A DNA stretch of 64,000 nucleotides from Tetramitus jugosus (GCA_937625935.1 OW569386.1:186001-250000); one strand, 5' to 3'; counted from the stretch's first letter, positions 1-11,046 are shown. The notes: generated from the letters alone by a model not told the origin. Made by a program: numbers and translations.

Positions 1-1
1 T

Positions 2-724
2 GCTCGGTTCCCATCCAACATTGAGCCAATTCAAGAAGTGTTTAAAAAGTTCTACCTAGACAAGCACTCTGGTCGTGTTTTGAAGTGGCAAAACTCATTG
101 GGCCAATGCACTCTTCGCGCTCATTTCCCATTAGGCTCGAAGGACATTTTGGCATCTGTATTCCAAGCTAGTATCCTATTCTTATTCAATGATAAGGATA
201 CGTTGAGCTATTCTGAAATCAAGTCGCTCTGTGGTATTGATGATGAAGGCGAGTTGCGCAGAACATTGCAGTCATTAACTCTAGGCAAAGTCAAAGTTTT
301 GACAAAAACACCAGCCATTGCAGAGAACAGCATTGACTCCTTTGATCCACAAAAGGTTCCAGATCTCGCATTCCACTACAACAAGGACTTCCATCACTCT
401 CTCATCCGAATTCGAATCAACTCGATCCAGATTCGTGAGACAAAGCAGGAGCAAGCAGAAACCACTGAAAAGATTCTATTGGAGAGACAGTATGCCATCG
501 ATGCAGCTATTGTGAGAATCATGAAAGCAAGAAAACAATTGTCTCACCAGCAACTTGTCACTGAAATATTTAAACAACTCAAGTTCCCAATCAAGGCTAT
601 CGACATTAAGAAACGTATAGAAACATTGATTGAAAGAGAATATATTGAGCGAGTCAATGTTGATGTCACTGCTGAAGATGCTCACAACACCGCAACGACC
701 ACCGGATACAAATACTTGGCCTAA
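2..724 (+). CDS. Cullin, C-terminal part (5' truncated by window edge), CUL4-like
   Basis: This is the scaffold subunit of a cullin-RING ubiquitin ligase. The frame is open from base 2, so the gene begins outside the window. The visible part covers the end of the cullin homology domain (FKKFYLDKHSGR, LKWQNSLGQC, ELRRTLQSL) and the winged-helix neddylation domain. The latter carries the hallmark IVRIMKARKQLSHQ; the NEDD8 acceptor Lys is the codon at 524-526. The protein ends in the usual cullin form YKYLA. ELRRTLQSL followed by a GK motif is most like CUL4, but CUL3 cannot be excluded from this portion. No intron is seen in the visible part. The stop is TAA at 722-724, followed by an A/T-rich 3' region. 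Confidence 0.93.
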   Translation, partial: ARFPSNIEPIQEVFKKFYLDKHSGRVLKWQNSLGQCTLRAHFPLGSKDILASVFQASILFLFNDKDTLSYSEIKSLCGIDDEGELRRTLQSLTLGKVKVLTKTPAIAENSIDSFDPQKVPDLAFHYNKDFHHSLIRIRINSIQIRETKQEQAETTEKILLERQYAIDAAIVRIMKARKQLSHQQLVTEIFKQLKFPIKAIDIKKRIETLIEREYIERVNVDVTAEDAHNTATTTGYKYLA

Positions 725-995
725 ACGTAACAACTTTCTTATGAGGAATAATACACCCAACAAAATAAAAAACAACAAACAAAAATCCTTTTTTTGTAAA
801 AATATCTCCTTATTTTGGGTTCTTTGAAGGATAACAGAACCACCACCAAACAAAGATGTCAAACAACAAACAATCAATAGATAAAATTTGTTTTTCATTT
901 GTCTTTATACAGTCGCTCGAGTATTTGTTTCAAATCTCTCTTTCTCTCAATATCCATTTTCCAATTCTAATTGTTGTTATCAATCAAATTTTCAT

Positions 996-1436
996 TCACG
1001 CACTCTTCTGTGATGACGATGATGTAGTTGCCTTTGAAGTTTGCGCATAAACTTCCAATAGAAGATTATCCAACTCTCTCTCCAACTCCTTCTCCAGTTT
1101 GACTTGAGTCTCGGAGATGCTGCCCTCCTTGGTAGACAAGGCCTCTGTCCAATTGTCCAACAATACGTCACTAATGGCCAAATCACGCATTTGTAGGCCA
1201 TATTGGAAAGTGGTTGGCTTTCTGACGGTGCTCTAAAAAAAAAATTTCATTTTTGAATTTCGATCCATAATGTTAGTTAGTTCGTTTGTTGCACATGTGA
1301 GAGATCGGAAGTGAAAAAAGTGCAAAAAATACGGTACCCATCGACCATCAGCGTATCTTCTGACGACGGCTTGACCACCTCCCATGAGTCCAACGAAGAG
1401 AGATAAACCAATGAATGCTGGAAGAATCTGAGACAT
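996..1436 (-). CDS. NDUFA1-like: Mitochondrial complex I MWFE-like subunit (NDUFA1 family), one intron
   Basis: Two exons: 1436-1338 and 1232-996. The intron (1337-1233, 105 nt) has donor GTACCG and a run of T ending in TAG. Splicing in phase 0 gives a 111-residue protein. The start reads MSQILPAFIGLSLFVGLMGG, a single N-terminal membrane helix, followed by RRYADGRW. The second exon continues STVRKPTTFQYGLQMRDLAI. This order (short hydrophobic N-terminus, basic turn, then FxxxLMxRD...IS) is that of the MWFE/NDUFA1 accessory subunit of NADH:ubiquinone oxidoreductase. That subunit is about 70 residues in animals; this one has a longer helical, acidic tail and a Ser-rich end. The family assignment rests on pattern recognition, not on a search. 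Confidence 0.6.
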
Positions 1437-1853
1437 GTTGTTTGCTTTTAATCAAGTAATGAAAATGTGCTGCTGGAAGTTTTTTTGTGATTTTGCGTTT
1501 TTTTGGTCGGCGCTAGATGAAAAAGTCCGCTTCTACAATTGTCCCGGCTTTTTTGTCGGTGATTTGATTACATCCATTTGAATTTCACCAAGGTGTGTTC
1601 TTGTTGAGAATCACCAGCTCTCATTGCCTTCTTCCACACTCCCTCGTGTTTCAATCATCTCGGAATAATTCCTGTCACCTCAGATTTCTCTGACAACATG
1701 ACATCTGGCGGTGAATTTTCTGCGCTCGAAATTCCCCAAAGGAAAATGAATTCTCATTTTTTGTGTTCCAAAACAACCTCACAAATATCATCACCAATCA
1801 AAACGACCACCTGCCTCTCTGAAGAGAAACTTGACACACAATAGAGGAGGAAA
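1437..1853. other. Intergenic region between two divergent genes
   Basis: No gene is supported here. The stretch separates the divergent starts of the MWFE-like gene and the DENN-PH gene, so it should hold both promoters. Short T and C tracts are visible, but no element could be assigned. Confidence 0.5.
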
Positions 1854-4800
1854 ATGAGGGTCATCAAATATGTTTGCATATGCGAACTAGTTCCCATCTC
1901 TCCAATCACCACATCAACATCAACAACAACAATAGCTCCAACGACATTAACAACATCAACAGCAGCAGCAGCAGCAACAGCAACAACTCATGAAGAACAA
2001 GTAGAATCCAACACAAGCAACAATATTTGCAATGAAAGCTTTGGCAGTAACCCAGCTGCCACTGACAATAACAAGACAAATATTCAATACAATAATAATA
2101 ATAACGATCAATGTATCATTAGCGAAAATAATAATCATAATTGTCAGAGTAGTATGATTAGTGAAGGTGATTATGATGATGATTATGACGATAGTGGATA
2201 TCATGAAGAAGAAAGTGTCATGGTCATTGATGATGACGATGGAGACTCCAATTCCACTACTACTACAGCTACTGCTACTCTCATTCATCCATTGAGCGAA
2301 CATTTTTCATCAACAACCATACATTTCAACAACAACAGCAACAATGACACTAATATTAACGACAATAATACTACGACTACCATGACGGATATGAGTGAAA
2401 ACAAGGAAAATGGTGAAAACAATGAAAACAACGAACAACAAGAGCAAACAAAGAAACAACAACAGCACAGTATGAAGGAACATGTTCGGTACGAGTCAAT
2501 TGTCAGTCAACGGTATCCAAATTCACCAGACGATGATCAATTTCCTAGTTTGTGCCCCAGTTTTGCATTTCCGACCAATACTGTGCTTCAGACACTAGAG
2601 TATCACTGGTTTATTCTTACTGATGTATGTGTTGCTCTTTTGTCTTTCATTTTTTTATTCTTCTTTTTGTTGAAATTTGGTCATTTGTTAATCGATTGGG
2701 TCAAAAAAAACAACAACAGAATTTTGGAAGAAAATTGTATGGTTATGTGTATCCGTTGACTGCATTGCGATCATTGATCATCTTGTCGCCCAATAATTAT
2801 CCATTGAGCTTTTTACGCTTGTTTGATTCATTAAAGATTTCAAATGAGACGCCACAAGTGGATTTGCAGCGCATTTATGAGTTGCAGGACGATTGTTCAA
2901 TGATTTTGAGTGATCCTGTTGTGGAAGATGGCGATGGTGGTGATACGAGAGAAAATGGTAGTGATACTAACGATAATAGAAATGGTGCGAATCAGACGAA
3001 GCATAATGACGAGAATAGTAAAAATGGTGAGACAGTGAAAGATAAGAGTCCGGAGAAGAATGGAGGAGTGAATACGAGTGGTAGCAATGAACAGCAAATA
3101 GAAGTGGATCCGTGCTCTCATCTTGTGCCCTATCTCGATATTCCACTGTTTCCGCTGATTGATAAGCATTCGACCGAGAATTTGGCCTATTTGTACCGTC
3201 ATGTACTGCTGGAGAATTCTATACTTGTGATTACGCCACATCCGAATCTGGGTGTCCTATTTATTGAGAGTATCAAGAATTTGCTGTTTCCGTTCGTGTG
3301 GCCCCATGTGGAAATACCTGTGGCCAACATTAGTTGGACGCACTTTTTAGAAGCACCAGTTCCGTTTATGATGGCAATTACGTGTCAGAGTGTGGAATCG
3401 TTGGCAGAGATGGTGATGGAACAGGAGATTGAACTGTGCGAGAATTGTGTTGTGTTTGATATTGTCAACGATGTGTTGTATGGACCTGATTTCTCAGTGA
3501 TGAGACCGCTGCATTCCAAGAACCGTGCAATTATGAATCAAGTTCAATTATTTATGAATATGATGGGTCCAAAGTTGGACTCGATACGGAAGCGAGGAAA
3601 AGTGAATGTAACTAGCGCTACGAATGTACCTATTACTCCAAGATCGCGTGCTACGCAGTTGGATGCAGAATCCCCCAGTAGGGAGAAGATAGACGAGGGT
3701 GCATCTAGAACGCGGCGTTTAAATACCAAGAGTCAAACGTTATCACCTCCATCGCACCTAGAATCTGTTGATGCTGCAGTGCCTCGACCTGTATCACTAC
3801 AAATCAGTCGGCGGCAACGAAGTACGGCTTGGAAAAGCACGGTAGACGTGTTTCTTACGACGACATCACCGTGGTCATGTGTCTTTGGACTCAACAGAGA
3901 GATTCAGTTCGCATTCCTGACAATTCTCGTCACAATGTTCCAAAATTTTGAGTTTTATATGAAGCGGCCTTCGAAGCCAGCGATTACATCCTCGCCAACA
4001 GATGACAAGCAGGCACATTTTGTTGAGAAACAACACCTGCCAGACTTTTTCGATTTGAACCAATATCTGAAGAACCCTAGACAATTTGATCCACACTTGC
4101 CCCATCTTCCATTCCTGTTGCAATTCAATAAGACGCAACTATTCCATGTATTTATTCAAAAGTGTGAGATCAGTTATCAAGAGGGTAAGTTTGAGCAGTC
4201 AGTGTTCCGGCGGTTGTGTCGAGCCTCCGTTATCGATACGCTCTCTGTGATTGTCAATCGGTTTCATACAACATTCCACGAGAAGATTTTCAAGAGAGGC
4301 CAATTTCGAAAGAGTTGGAAGAAGAGGGACTTTGTTCTGGAGCGGGGCAGTCTCACACTAAAGTACTTTGCTGCCAATACGCTCAAAGGAAGTCTGTTGC
4401 TCGAAGCAACCAATGTCGAGCGTATTTCCTTGGGCAATCTCCAGCAAGTAGAAGACTCGTCATCACCCACACCCTACGGTATCATTGTCACAACAGTTAG
4501 ACCCAAGAAGAGAACTCTGTTCTGTTGTACGGACTCCCTCGAAGCTCAACAAGCCTGGTTCGACATTTTCCACTCTCGAACGTTCCTTTCAGACGACGGT
4601 TTTGCACACTTGTGTCAGTTCTATCAGGTGAACAATCTTGGACCGAGCAGCACAACTTGCTCACTCAGCAACACTCTGTCCAACATGGTCATGTATGAAT
4701 CTGGTGAAATGGGCAAAATGTTGGACGATTCGTTCCCTGCCGAGAAAGTGCAACTCGTACTTGCCGGTCAATCACCACAGTCAAAGAACAAGAGCAACAA

Positions 4801-4921
4801 CAGTCCTGCACTTAACCTGAATCTGAATCTGGTCAATAACAATCACCAAGATCCTTCTTACTGGGACAAGATGCTTCAGGTACTCATGAGAGAGAATGGC
4901 CAACAACAGACAATCCTCTAG
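1854..4921 (+). CDS. DENN domain protein with C-terminal PH domain, one intron
   Basis: Probable Rab guanine-nucleotide exchange factor acting on endomembranes. Exon 1 is 1854-2624 and exon 2 is 2720-4921. The 95-nt intron starts GTATGT and ends CAACAACAG. Splicing restores the uDENN/DENN junction FILTD + NFGRKLYGYVYPL, followed by LIILSPNNYPLSFLRLF. The spliced product is about 990 residues. Residues about 25-220 are low complexity (T, N, D, Q runs). The core DENN part includes DIPLFPLID, LLFPFVWPH and the downstream-DENN element LLQFNKTQLFHVFIQ. Near the C-terminus lies a PH domain that starts FKRGQFRKSWKKRDFVLERG and ends EAQQAWFDIFHSR. Starting at the first ATG is the simplest choice. The Rab target cannot be read from the sequence. 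Confidence 0.85.
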
Positions 4922-5087
4922 TAAAGCAATCACACACACTTCTTGCCCTTATGACAAAACAAAATCTATCATCAATAACGAATCCTTGCTAACCGGAAAA
5001 AAAAGTTGTACGCTTTTTCTCGTTAATAGTAGTAGTGATACACATTTTATTTAAATTTTTCAAAGTAGAATTACAATAATTATTGAT

Positions 5088-5399
5088 TTAAATGTACTTC
5101 TTGATCTCTTCTTCCAACTTTTGAACGTTAGCTCCAGGGAAGCTTGACAACTTTTCACCATTCTTGAAGAACATAAATGTTGGCATAGCAGTAATCTCAT
5201 ACTCCTCAGCAATAGCTTCTGCTTCATCGACATCAACCTTGATGAAAACAGCGTCGGTATACGTGTTGGAGAATGCTTCAAATTTTGGAGCAATCATCTT
5301 GCAAGGTCCACACCATGTGGCCCAAAAGTCGACAACGACCAATTGGGATCCTCCGATGATAGTCTTGAATTCAGAAATGTCAGTAACTTGCTTGACCAT
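5088..5399 (-). CDS. Thioredoxin
   Basis: Small cytosolic dithiol oxidoreductase that reduces protein disulfides. It has 103 residues from MVKQVTDISEFK. The active site is WATWCGPCKM and the cis-Pro loop is AMPTFMFFKNG, both intact. Length and fold elements match classical thioredoxin h. A longer reading frame starts 18 codons upstream, but that part (MKKNNKQITHSNNNKKQT) looks like the usual CAA-rich leader, so the internal ATG at 5399 is preferred. There is no targeting peptide and no intron. Confidence 0.95.
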   Translation of the reverse strand: MVKQVTDISEFKTIIGGSQLVVVDFWATWCGPCKMIAPKFEAFSNTYTDAVFIKVDVDEAEAIAEEYEITAMPTFMFFKNGEKLSSFPGANVQKLEEEIKKYI

Positions 5400-5572
5400 T
5401 GTTTGCTTTTTGTTGTTGTTGCTGTGTGTGATTTGTTTGTTGTTTTTTTTCAAAGGGTTTTTATCTGGGGTCTAAATTGAAGCGGATGATCAGCGGGGAA
5501 CAAAATTCTAAGAATACTTGAGTTGCGGAGAATGTGGGTCCGCAAAGTTCTTCTGGGCTGAGAAGGAGTTTC

Positions 5573-7111
5573 CTACGACATGGTCTTTATTCTCTGTTCA
5601 AAGAGATCAATCTCTTTCAGTTCGAGTTCAGGTGATAGATTCACTGTTGAAAGCTCGCTTCTGGAAGGATCAAGTTTGGTCCTCCGCAGAAATGTTGAAT
5701 TGGCGCTCTTTGGTCTGGGTGACATCCCTCGAGAGCTTCTGGTCCTTGCAGATTCTAAAGTTGACTTGTTTGCTTCTCTAGTTGAGTATGGTATTAAACC
5801 CTTGTATCGGAGCTGAGTGGTTTTTGTAGAGTCGAAAAGAACAGCTACTGGTTGAGTACCAGTCATCCGTTCATTGTGGTAGTTGTCATCGGCTACAGAG
5901 GGAGCATTGGAATAGGCTTCATCTGATACCCAATCATCGTTTGATACTAGATCTTGGAGTTGCATATGAACTCTGGGATCTCCTTTCACAACTCGTTTCA
6001 AAAAGTTGTTCTCTCTTTGTTCAGTGAACTGTTTCCGGATTTGATTCACTTTTAGTTTCTTCTCAATAAATTCAATATTGTCTTGCATGACTCTTTCAAA
6101 GACAGCTTGTTCGACACAGGATTCTTCTATTTTCTTGTTTAATTCATGCACTTTGGGGTCTGTCCACCCAAAATCTTTACTTCCAAAGTGTCGCTTAAAA
6201 GGGGCTTTGATTAGAGGATAGTGTTTGTGGTACTGATTCTGAAGATATTGTTGATATCTTTGTTTCATTCTTTGATTCTTCGGTTCCTTGCTCTCAACCA
6301 TATTGTACTGATAATCGTGTACTAAATCGCCTAAGAGGACATTCATTTGTTCTTCTTTTTGAATCATGTCCTCTTGATTATTGGTGGTATGTAATTCTGA
6401 AGTTCCATCATCTTGGTGGTTCCTAACAGAGGAAACACTTCGTTTCGTCTCTATAAAATTCTGTTGCGTGTTCTTAGGTATGACTGTCGATAAATAGTTG
6501 TGAGACAAGCGACTTGTAGAAGCTCGGGATGATGGAGCAGAAGTGGGTCGACTAAGCTGTCGACTCTGTATCATTGTCGTGCGATCGTTAAATCGAATGT
6601 GAGTTGATTGAATGTCATCTAATTCTCCAATTGAACTATAGTTGTTCAACATTGGAGTAGGTGGAGGAGGGATAGACTCGACCTGAGTATCATACTTCTT
6701 TGTTGTCGACTTTCGGTTCTTTCTCGTATACGAGATTGGTTGTGCTGGAATATAGCTCGTTTTCTTTCGTTTCTTGTTCCTCTCTAGTTCTTCCAGTAAC
6801 AGCAAAATAGCATTGTCCTCTTCTCCATATTCACATTGATTGACTACAGTTGCTGTATGATTTGTGTGTTCGATCATTGTGGCATACAGTTTCTCGCTCG
6901 TTTGATTGCCCTTATAGTAGCGAGACATGTGTTCGTGAATAGGAAGAGTCGAGCTCGTACTCTTGAAGCTATTGACACGAGAGGGTGCTGTGGGAAGAGA
7001 ATTTGATCTTCTACCTCTATTTTGCTCTTCTTTTTGTTTTAGGTCCCTCTGCCTTTGCTGATGGATATTGTACATGCTGTTATGTGCTAGTAGCTCTGTA
7101 TCAAGAGGCAA
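5573..7111 (-). CDS. Unknown protein with basic, helical middle region
   Basis: Intact 512-residue frame, not recognised. The N-terminal half is rich in S, T, R and Q, with a Pro tract (SIPPPPTPM). A more ordered segment, about residues 275-400, is charged and probably helical: it includes KAPFKRHFGSKDFGWTDPK, then EQAVFERVMQDNIEFIEKKL and RKQFTEQRENNFLKRVVKGD. The C-terminus is again S/R-rich (RTRSSRGMSPRPKSANST). No membrane segment or signal peptide is seen. The ordered core and consistent coding character support a real gene. A cytoskeletal or ciliary role would be a guess. Confidence 0.7.
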   Translation of the reverse strand: MPLDTELLAHNSMYNIHQQRQRDLKQKEEQNRGRRSNSLPTAPSRVNSFKSTSSTLPIHEHMSRYYKGNQTSEKLYATMIEHTNHTATVVNQCEYGEEDNAILLLLEELERNKKRKKTSYIPAQPISYTRKNRKSTTKKYDTQVESIPPPPTPMLNNYSSIGELDDIQSTHIRFNDRTTMIQSRQLSRPTSAPSSRASTSRLSHNYLSTVIPKNTQQNFIETKRSVSSVRNHQDDGTSELHTTNNQEDMIQKEEQMNVLLGDLVHDYQYNMVESKEPKNQRMKQRYQQYLQNQYHKHYPLIKAPFKRHFGSKDFGWTDPKVHELNKKIEESCVEQAVFERVMQDNIEFIEKKLKVNQIRKQFTEQRENNFLKRVVKGDPRVHMQLQDLVSNDDWVSDEAYSNAPSVADDNYHNERMTGTQPVAVLFDSTKTTQLRYKGLIPYSTREANKSTLESARTRSSRGMSPRPKSANSTFLRRTKLDPSRSELSTVNLSPELELKEIDLFEQRIKTMS

Positions 7112-7256
7112 ACAGAGAAATAACAGTTCTATGTAGTGTATGATCGAAACGAGTGGGCCAACAATAGTTAACGAATGATTGAACCGGTTTTCGCAAAGTT
7201 GTAGCGGACAACATGTCGGTTTTTATAACGGTCATGAGAATTGGTTGTTGGCGCTC

Positions 7257-8612
7257 TCAGAGCTCGTCGTGTGAAATCTTGTGAATCGATTTAACGGAGG
7301 GCATCTGCTGTGTGATGCAATGCATGCCACCACCACCAAAGTTAATGGAGTCTGTATCGATTTGAGCAATTGTTCTTCCAGGGAATACTGTTTGGAAGAT
7401 TTTGAGTGCTTGCTCATCCTTCTCCTTGTGGAGTAGTGATCTACATTCCTTGTAATACTTTGGAATCAAGACAACCTTATTAGCGATGATAAAGTTCAGG
7501 TAACTGGCAGCAGAAACAACAGTGACTGGACGAGAGATATCAATTGTTGATCCATCTCTCATGTCCATTGCAGCAAGCTCATTGAACACAAAATCGTTGC
7601 TATCCATCTCGACTTCGATCGATGGAACAGCAGGGACACGAACAATGTTGAATGGCTTTCCGTCTTGATCCGTAGCTCTCTGCAAAATGTCCAAGTTCTT
7701 CTTCATGTTATCATAGGTAATTCTAGCCAATGGATCACTGTCTTTTTCGTCTTCTGGAACTTCAATCAACAACACTGTGTTTTCATCCACAAATCGAATG
7801 AATTCATCCAAGTGACCTCCCGTAGCCAATGCAGTATACAGATTGGTTCCAGGAATCTTTCCATAATAGGAAAGCTCATCATCAGGCAAACCAGCATCGA
7901 ACCACACAATATGATTCACGTTCAACACTCTCTTCATTTCCTCAGCAATCTGATCCAAAGTATCGAACCCTTGATCAATATTTCTCTGCAATTGAACAAC
8001 CTTGCTCATGAACAGTGTTCCTCTTCCATTAAACTCTCGGTCACCACCTTCAGAGATCAATGAACTTCTTCTCACTGGCAAATTCAATTCTTGAGCAATG
8101 AGACGATCCACAGCCTCTTCTACCAAGCTCTCTGGATCCGTTGGCTTCAAATAACTCCAAACATTGAAACCAAAGTCAACAATGCTTAGCTCTTGCTTCT
8201 GTTCATCCTTTAGAAAGATGGGACCCATGTCTCTCAACCAAATATTGACATAGGGAACCATGTGAAACCTCATTCTTGACACATTTACTCCAAATTCACT
8301 TGAAAGCTGTTGCTTTGCTACAGCAAGCACAGATTCATTGTGAACGAGGTAATCCACAAAAAATTGGGATGAATCTGGATTGAACTTGAACATGGTGTTT
8401 ATCATGTTGGCTTGTGTCTCAATAATGGCATGTCCTTGCTTGAAATTAAAGTTTGGATAGGCCATCCAAATGGATTGCACTGGTTCGTGCTCACCAGGGA
8501 ATCTGAGATGAGGAGTCAACGTTGTGCATGACGATGGAATAATTTGTGTGCACAATGCAATGACAATCAATGTCACAACCACTAGAGCGAGTGTGGAATA
8601 ATTTGCTCTCAT
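7257..8612 (-). CDS. Secreted agmatine deiminase / PAD_porph family protein
   Basis: Guanidine-group-modifying enzyme of the bacterial-type peptidylarginine deiminase/agmatine deiminase fold. The 451-residue protein starts with a signal peptide or anchor (MRANYSTLALVVVTLIVIAL). All the expected active-site blocks are present: WLRDMGPIF, SEGGDREFNGRG, ATGGHLDEF, and the nucleophile-Cys block GGGGMHCITQQMP (Cys 432, codon 7317-7319). The substrate may be agmatine, free arginine or peptidyl-arginine; the sequence does not decide. A longer frame begins at 8756 but overlaps the divergent XRCC3-like start and lacks a signal peptide, so the ATG at 8612 was chosen. The signal sequence points to the secretory pathway or lysosome-like compartments. 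Confidence 0.85.
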   Translation of the reverse strand: MRANYSTLALVVVTLIVIALCTQIIPSSCTTLTPHLRFPGEHEPVQSIWMAYPNFNFKQGHAIIETQANMINTMFKFNPDSSQFFVDYLVHNESVLAVAKQQLSSEFGVNVSRMRFHMVPYVNIWLRDMGPIFLKDEQKQELSIVDFGFNVWSYLKPTDPESLVEEAVDRLIAQELNLPVRRSSLISEGGDREFNGRGTLFMSKVVQLQRNIDQGFDTLDQIAEEMKRVLNVNHIVWFDAGLPDDELSYYGKIPGTNLYTALATGGHLDEFIRFVDENTVLLIEVPEDEKDSDPLARITYDNMKKNLDILQRATDQDGKPFNIVRVPAVPSIEVEMDSNDFVFNELAAMDMRDGSTIDISRPVTVVSAASYLNFIIANKVVLIPKYYKECRSLLHKEKDEQALKIFQTVFPGRTIAQIDTDSINFGGGGMHCITQQMPSVKSIHKISHDEL

Positions 8613-8744
8613 TTTTTGCTTTTTGATTGAATTTGACCTTGCATAATTTCCCGCTTTTGTCGTTCCAGAAAATTCTGGAATATGTTCCCAAAAGCAACCA
8701 CAAATTTCTGCTTTTTCAAACGTTGAAGAAGCAAACAGAGAAAA

Positions 8745-10565
8745 ATGACACAACAACTACGACCATCACAGAGCATAAAAGATGAACATCACCCTGCTAT
8801 ATCAACAGCATCATCACAGAGCATCTATGATCTCATCAGAGCTACAGAAGAAGAAGACGCTGAACATGATGAAAATGATGATGACCAACAACAAATTCCA
8901 ACATCTACACTGGACATGACCACTCATACTCACTACCATGGTACTCAATCACAATACAACAACAACAATCATAAAGGTGAGATAAATAATGATGATAGTG
9001 ATGATGACTCTCAAGACTTTTTCAAGGAATCATCGTTTGATGTGTCATCAGATGGATTGACCATGAGTCACGCACTCAACATGTTGCTCAACAATGAACG
9101 ATTACCATGTGAACAAGCCTTTCCACTCATTGATCAATTGTTGATCGAGTTTCATAAGCTAAAAATTTTTTTGTTGCGTGATTTTGTCTTGTTGTTGAGC
9201 TGTGAGGCATCTACGGCAGAGCAGCATCGACGATATCAACAGGCACGTGACCGGATCATGACTTGCAAGTTTGTGTTTGCTCAAGATGAGAATCATGTGT
9301 TTTCTAGGTTTAATTTATCAGAGGAGGATCAACGTGGTCGATCTATTGTGGATCAAACATTGATTGTGAATCGGTGCAAGCAAGAATCGATTGATTTACT
9401 GTTTTTTGAGTTGAATCAATTGTTGTTGGTGCGTCCAGTGATTACTGCACTCAAATTTAAGCAACATGCGAGTCGAAAAACAGTCTTGTCGTTTGGTGAT
9501 TCGAAATTGGATCGATTGTTGGGTGGTGGTCTACGAACGAGGTGCATTACAGAGTTGTGGGGCGAGAGTGGATCGGGAAAGACTCAATTGTGCATGCAAT
9601 TGTTGTCCATGACTGTGACTCCACAGTCCGTGTTGGGAGGAATGGGATGTCGAGCAGTGTATATCCATTCGGAACCATTCCCTGTGGATCGATTGTCGAT
9701 CATGTGTGATGAACGGTTCAATCAGATTGAGCAAATAAAGGAAGCACAGAGAGCGAAACTAGGCGAGAATGAGGAGATTAGCTCAGATTTGGACATGATT
9801 GATGCGCAGAGTGATCTCATGAGTCGAATTTTTACCGTGTCAGTGTCTGCGATCACAGACTTTATGGAGACAATTGACAAGAAATTGATGGAGCATTGTG
9901 CGAGATGCGAGGACAGCACACCAATCAAATTAATTATTGTAGATAGTATTACGGCTCTATTTAGAACGGAGAATGCAATGACGAGGAGTGCGCAGTTGGG
10001 AGATGTCGTCAATAAGTTGCGTAGAATATCGGAACGATTTAATTTATGTATATTGATTGTGAATCAGGTGAGTGATCATTTCTCAAATGATACGAGTTTG
10101 TTACCGTCAATGAATGATCACACGTCAACACAAAACAATTCAGAACAAATCATACGGTCACAGATGGCTTATGAGGCTGTTCTCTATTCTGATCCGAATC
10201 TTATTGAGGGAGATGACGAACAGGATGAAGTTCTGAGGCGATACAGAAGGCAATTTTATTTGTCTAATGTTGGAGGAAGAGTTCGCAAGAAGCCTGCTTT
10301 AGGATTGGCTTGGACATGCTATGTGAATATGAGTTTGATGTGCTCAAGAAACGAACGAGCGTCGAACATAACTTTTAAGACTGAGAGTCCTCATAAACGA
10401 AGGCGTATTTCAACTGGGGAGGATGTTTCCATGTTGGACGATCAATTTGAATCACAAGAAGTAGTTGTGAGACAATTACACGTTGTGTTCGCTCCTCATC
10501 TGAAAAACGGGGCACAATCGTTTATCATTGAACAGTCTGGCGTGAGGGGCATAGACATTACATAA
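8745..10565 (+). CDS. XRCC3-like: RecA/Rad51-family recombinase paralogue, XRCC3-like
   Basis: Homologous-recombination ATPase. Residues 1-220 are acidic and low complexity, with a helical part. The RecA core begins at LSFGDSKLDRLLGGGLRTRC. Walker A is GESGSGKT (residues 273-280). Walker B is KLIIVDSI, with Asp 400. LCILIVNQVSD matches the strand after Walker B. The end of the core reads ALGLAWTCYVNMSL, and the C-terminal strand is VFAPHLKNGAQSFIIEQSGV followed by RGID. The patterns ITELWGESGSGKTQL and APHL..SFII..GVRG are those of XRCC3 rather than RAD51. The protein (606 residues) is longer than human XRCC3 because of the N-terminal extension and an insertion around residues 445-500. No intron is seen. 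It is divergent from the deiminase gene, with about 130 bp between starts. Confidence 0.82.
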   Translation: MTQQLRPSQSIKDEHHPAISTASSQSIYDLIRATEEEDAEHDENDDDQQQIPTSTLDMTTHTHYHGTQSQYNNNNHKGEINNDDSDDDSQDFFKESSFDVSSDGLTMSHALNMLLNNERLPCEQAFPLIDQLLIEFHKLKIFLLRDFVLLLSCEASTAEQHRRYQQARDRIMTCKFVFAQDENHVFSRFNLSEEDQRGRSIVDQTLIVNRCKQESIDLLFFELNQLLLVRPVITALKFKQHASRKTVLSFGDSKLDRLLGGGLRTRCITELWGESGSGKTQLCMQLLSMTVTPQSVLGGMGCRAVYIHSEPFPVDRLSIMCDERFNQIEQIKEAQRAKLGENEEISSDLDMIDAQSDLMSRIFTVSVSAITDFMETIDKKLMEHCARCEDSTPIKLIIVDSITALFRTENAMTRSAQLGDVVNKLRRISERFNLCILIVNQVSDHFSNDTSLLPSMNDHTSTQNNSEQIIRSQMAYEAVLYSDPNLIEGDDEQDEVLRRYRRQFYLSNVGGRVRKKPALGLAWTCYVNMSLMCSRNERASNITFKTESPHKRRRISTGEDVSMLDDQFESQEVVVRQLHVVFAPHLKNGAQSFIIEQSGVRGIDIT

Positions 10566-10755
10566 ACAAGCATTCCTTCATTCACTGACAATGATTCCAC
10601 TTGATTGAACAACTCTGAATCCACTCAACTTCAATTCGGCCTCCATATTGCTAGCCATCCTCTGGACCGCCACCTTTTATTGTTAAGGCAAGTCTGTAAG
10701 TGTCTTCCTGTCATTCACCCAAAAAACCACAAAAAACGTTCTTCTCTCCACAACA

Positions 10756-11046
10756 ATGAATCGTCTGCGCATAATGGCCACGAGACAACTTTCCAGAATC
10801 AACAAAATGGAATTGGGCAGACAAAAGGTCCGATTGTTTGCAACAGAAACTCCAACTACCGATCTTGATCGTCTGTTGGCCCAAGAAACGACAGAAGAGC
10901 TTCAAAAATTGAACGAAGATCTTTGCAAAGATCCACGATTCCTCCAAGCCATCGAAGATGCCAAAAAAGATCGAGGCAAAAGAGCTGAGGCATTGAGGAA
11001 AGCATTGGAGGAGGCAGAGGAGAACTTTAAGCATTCAGTTTACTGA
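10756..11046 (+). CDS. Small protein with mitochondrial-type presequence, unknown
   Basis: A 96-residue frame. The first 28 residues are Arg-rich and without acids except one Glu (MNRLRIMATRQLSRINK), as expected for a mitochondrial import signal, and contain a possible RLFAT cleavage region. The rest is charged and helical (ELQKLNEDLCKDPRFLQAIE, then RAEALRKALEEAEENF). No family was recognised. The upstream CAACA-rich leader and the A/T-rich 3' side look like those of other genes in the window. Confidence 0.55.
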   Translation: MNRLRIMATRQLSRINKMELGRQKVRLFATETPTTDLDRLLAQETTEELQKLNEDLCKDPRFLQAIEDAKKDRGKRAEALRKALEEAEENFKHSVY

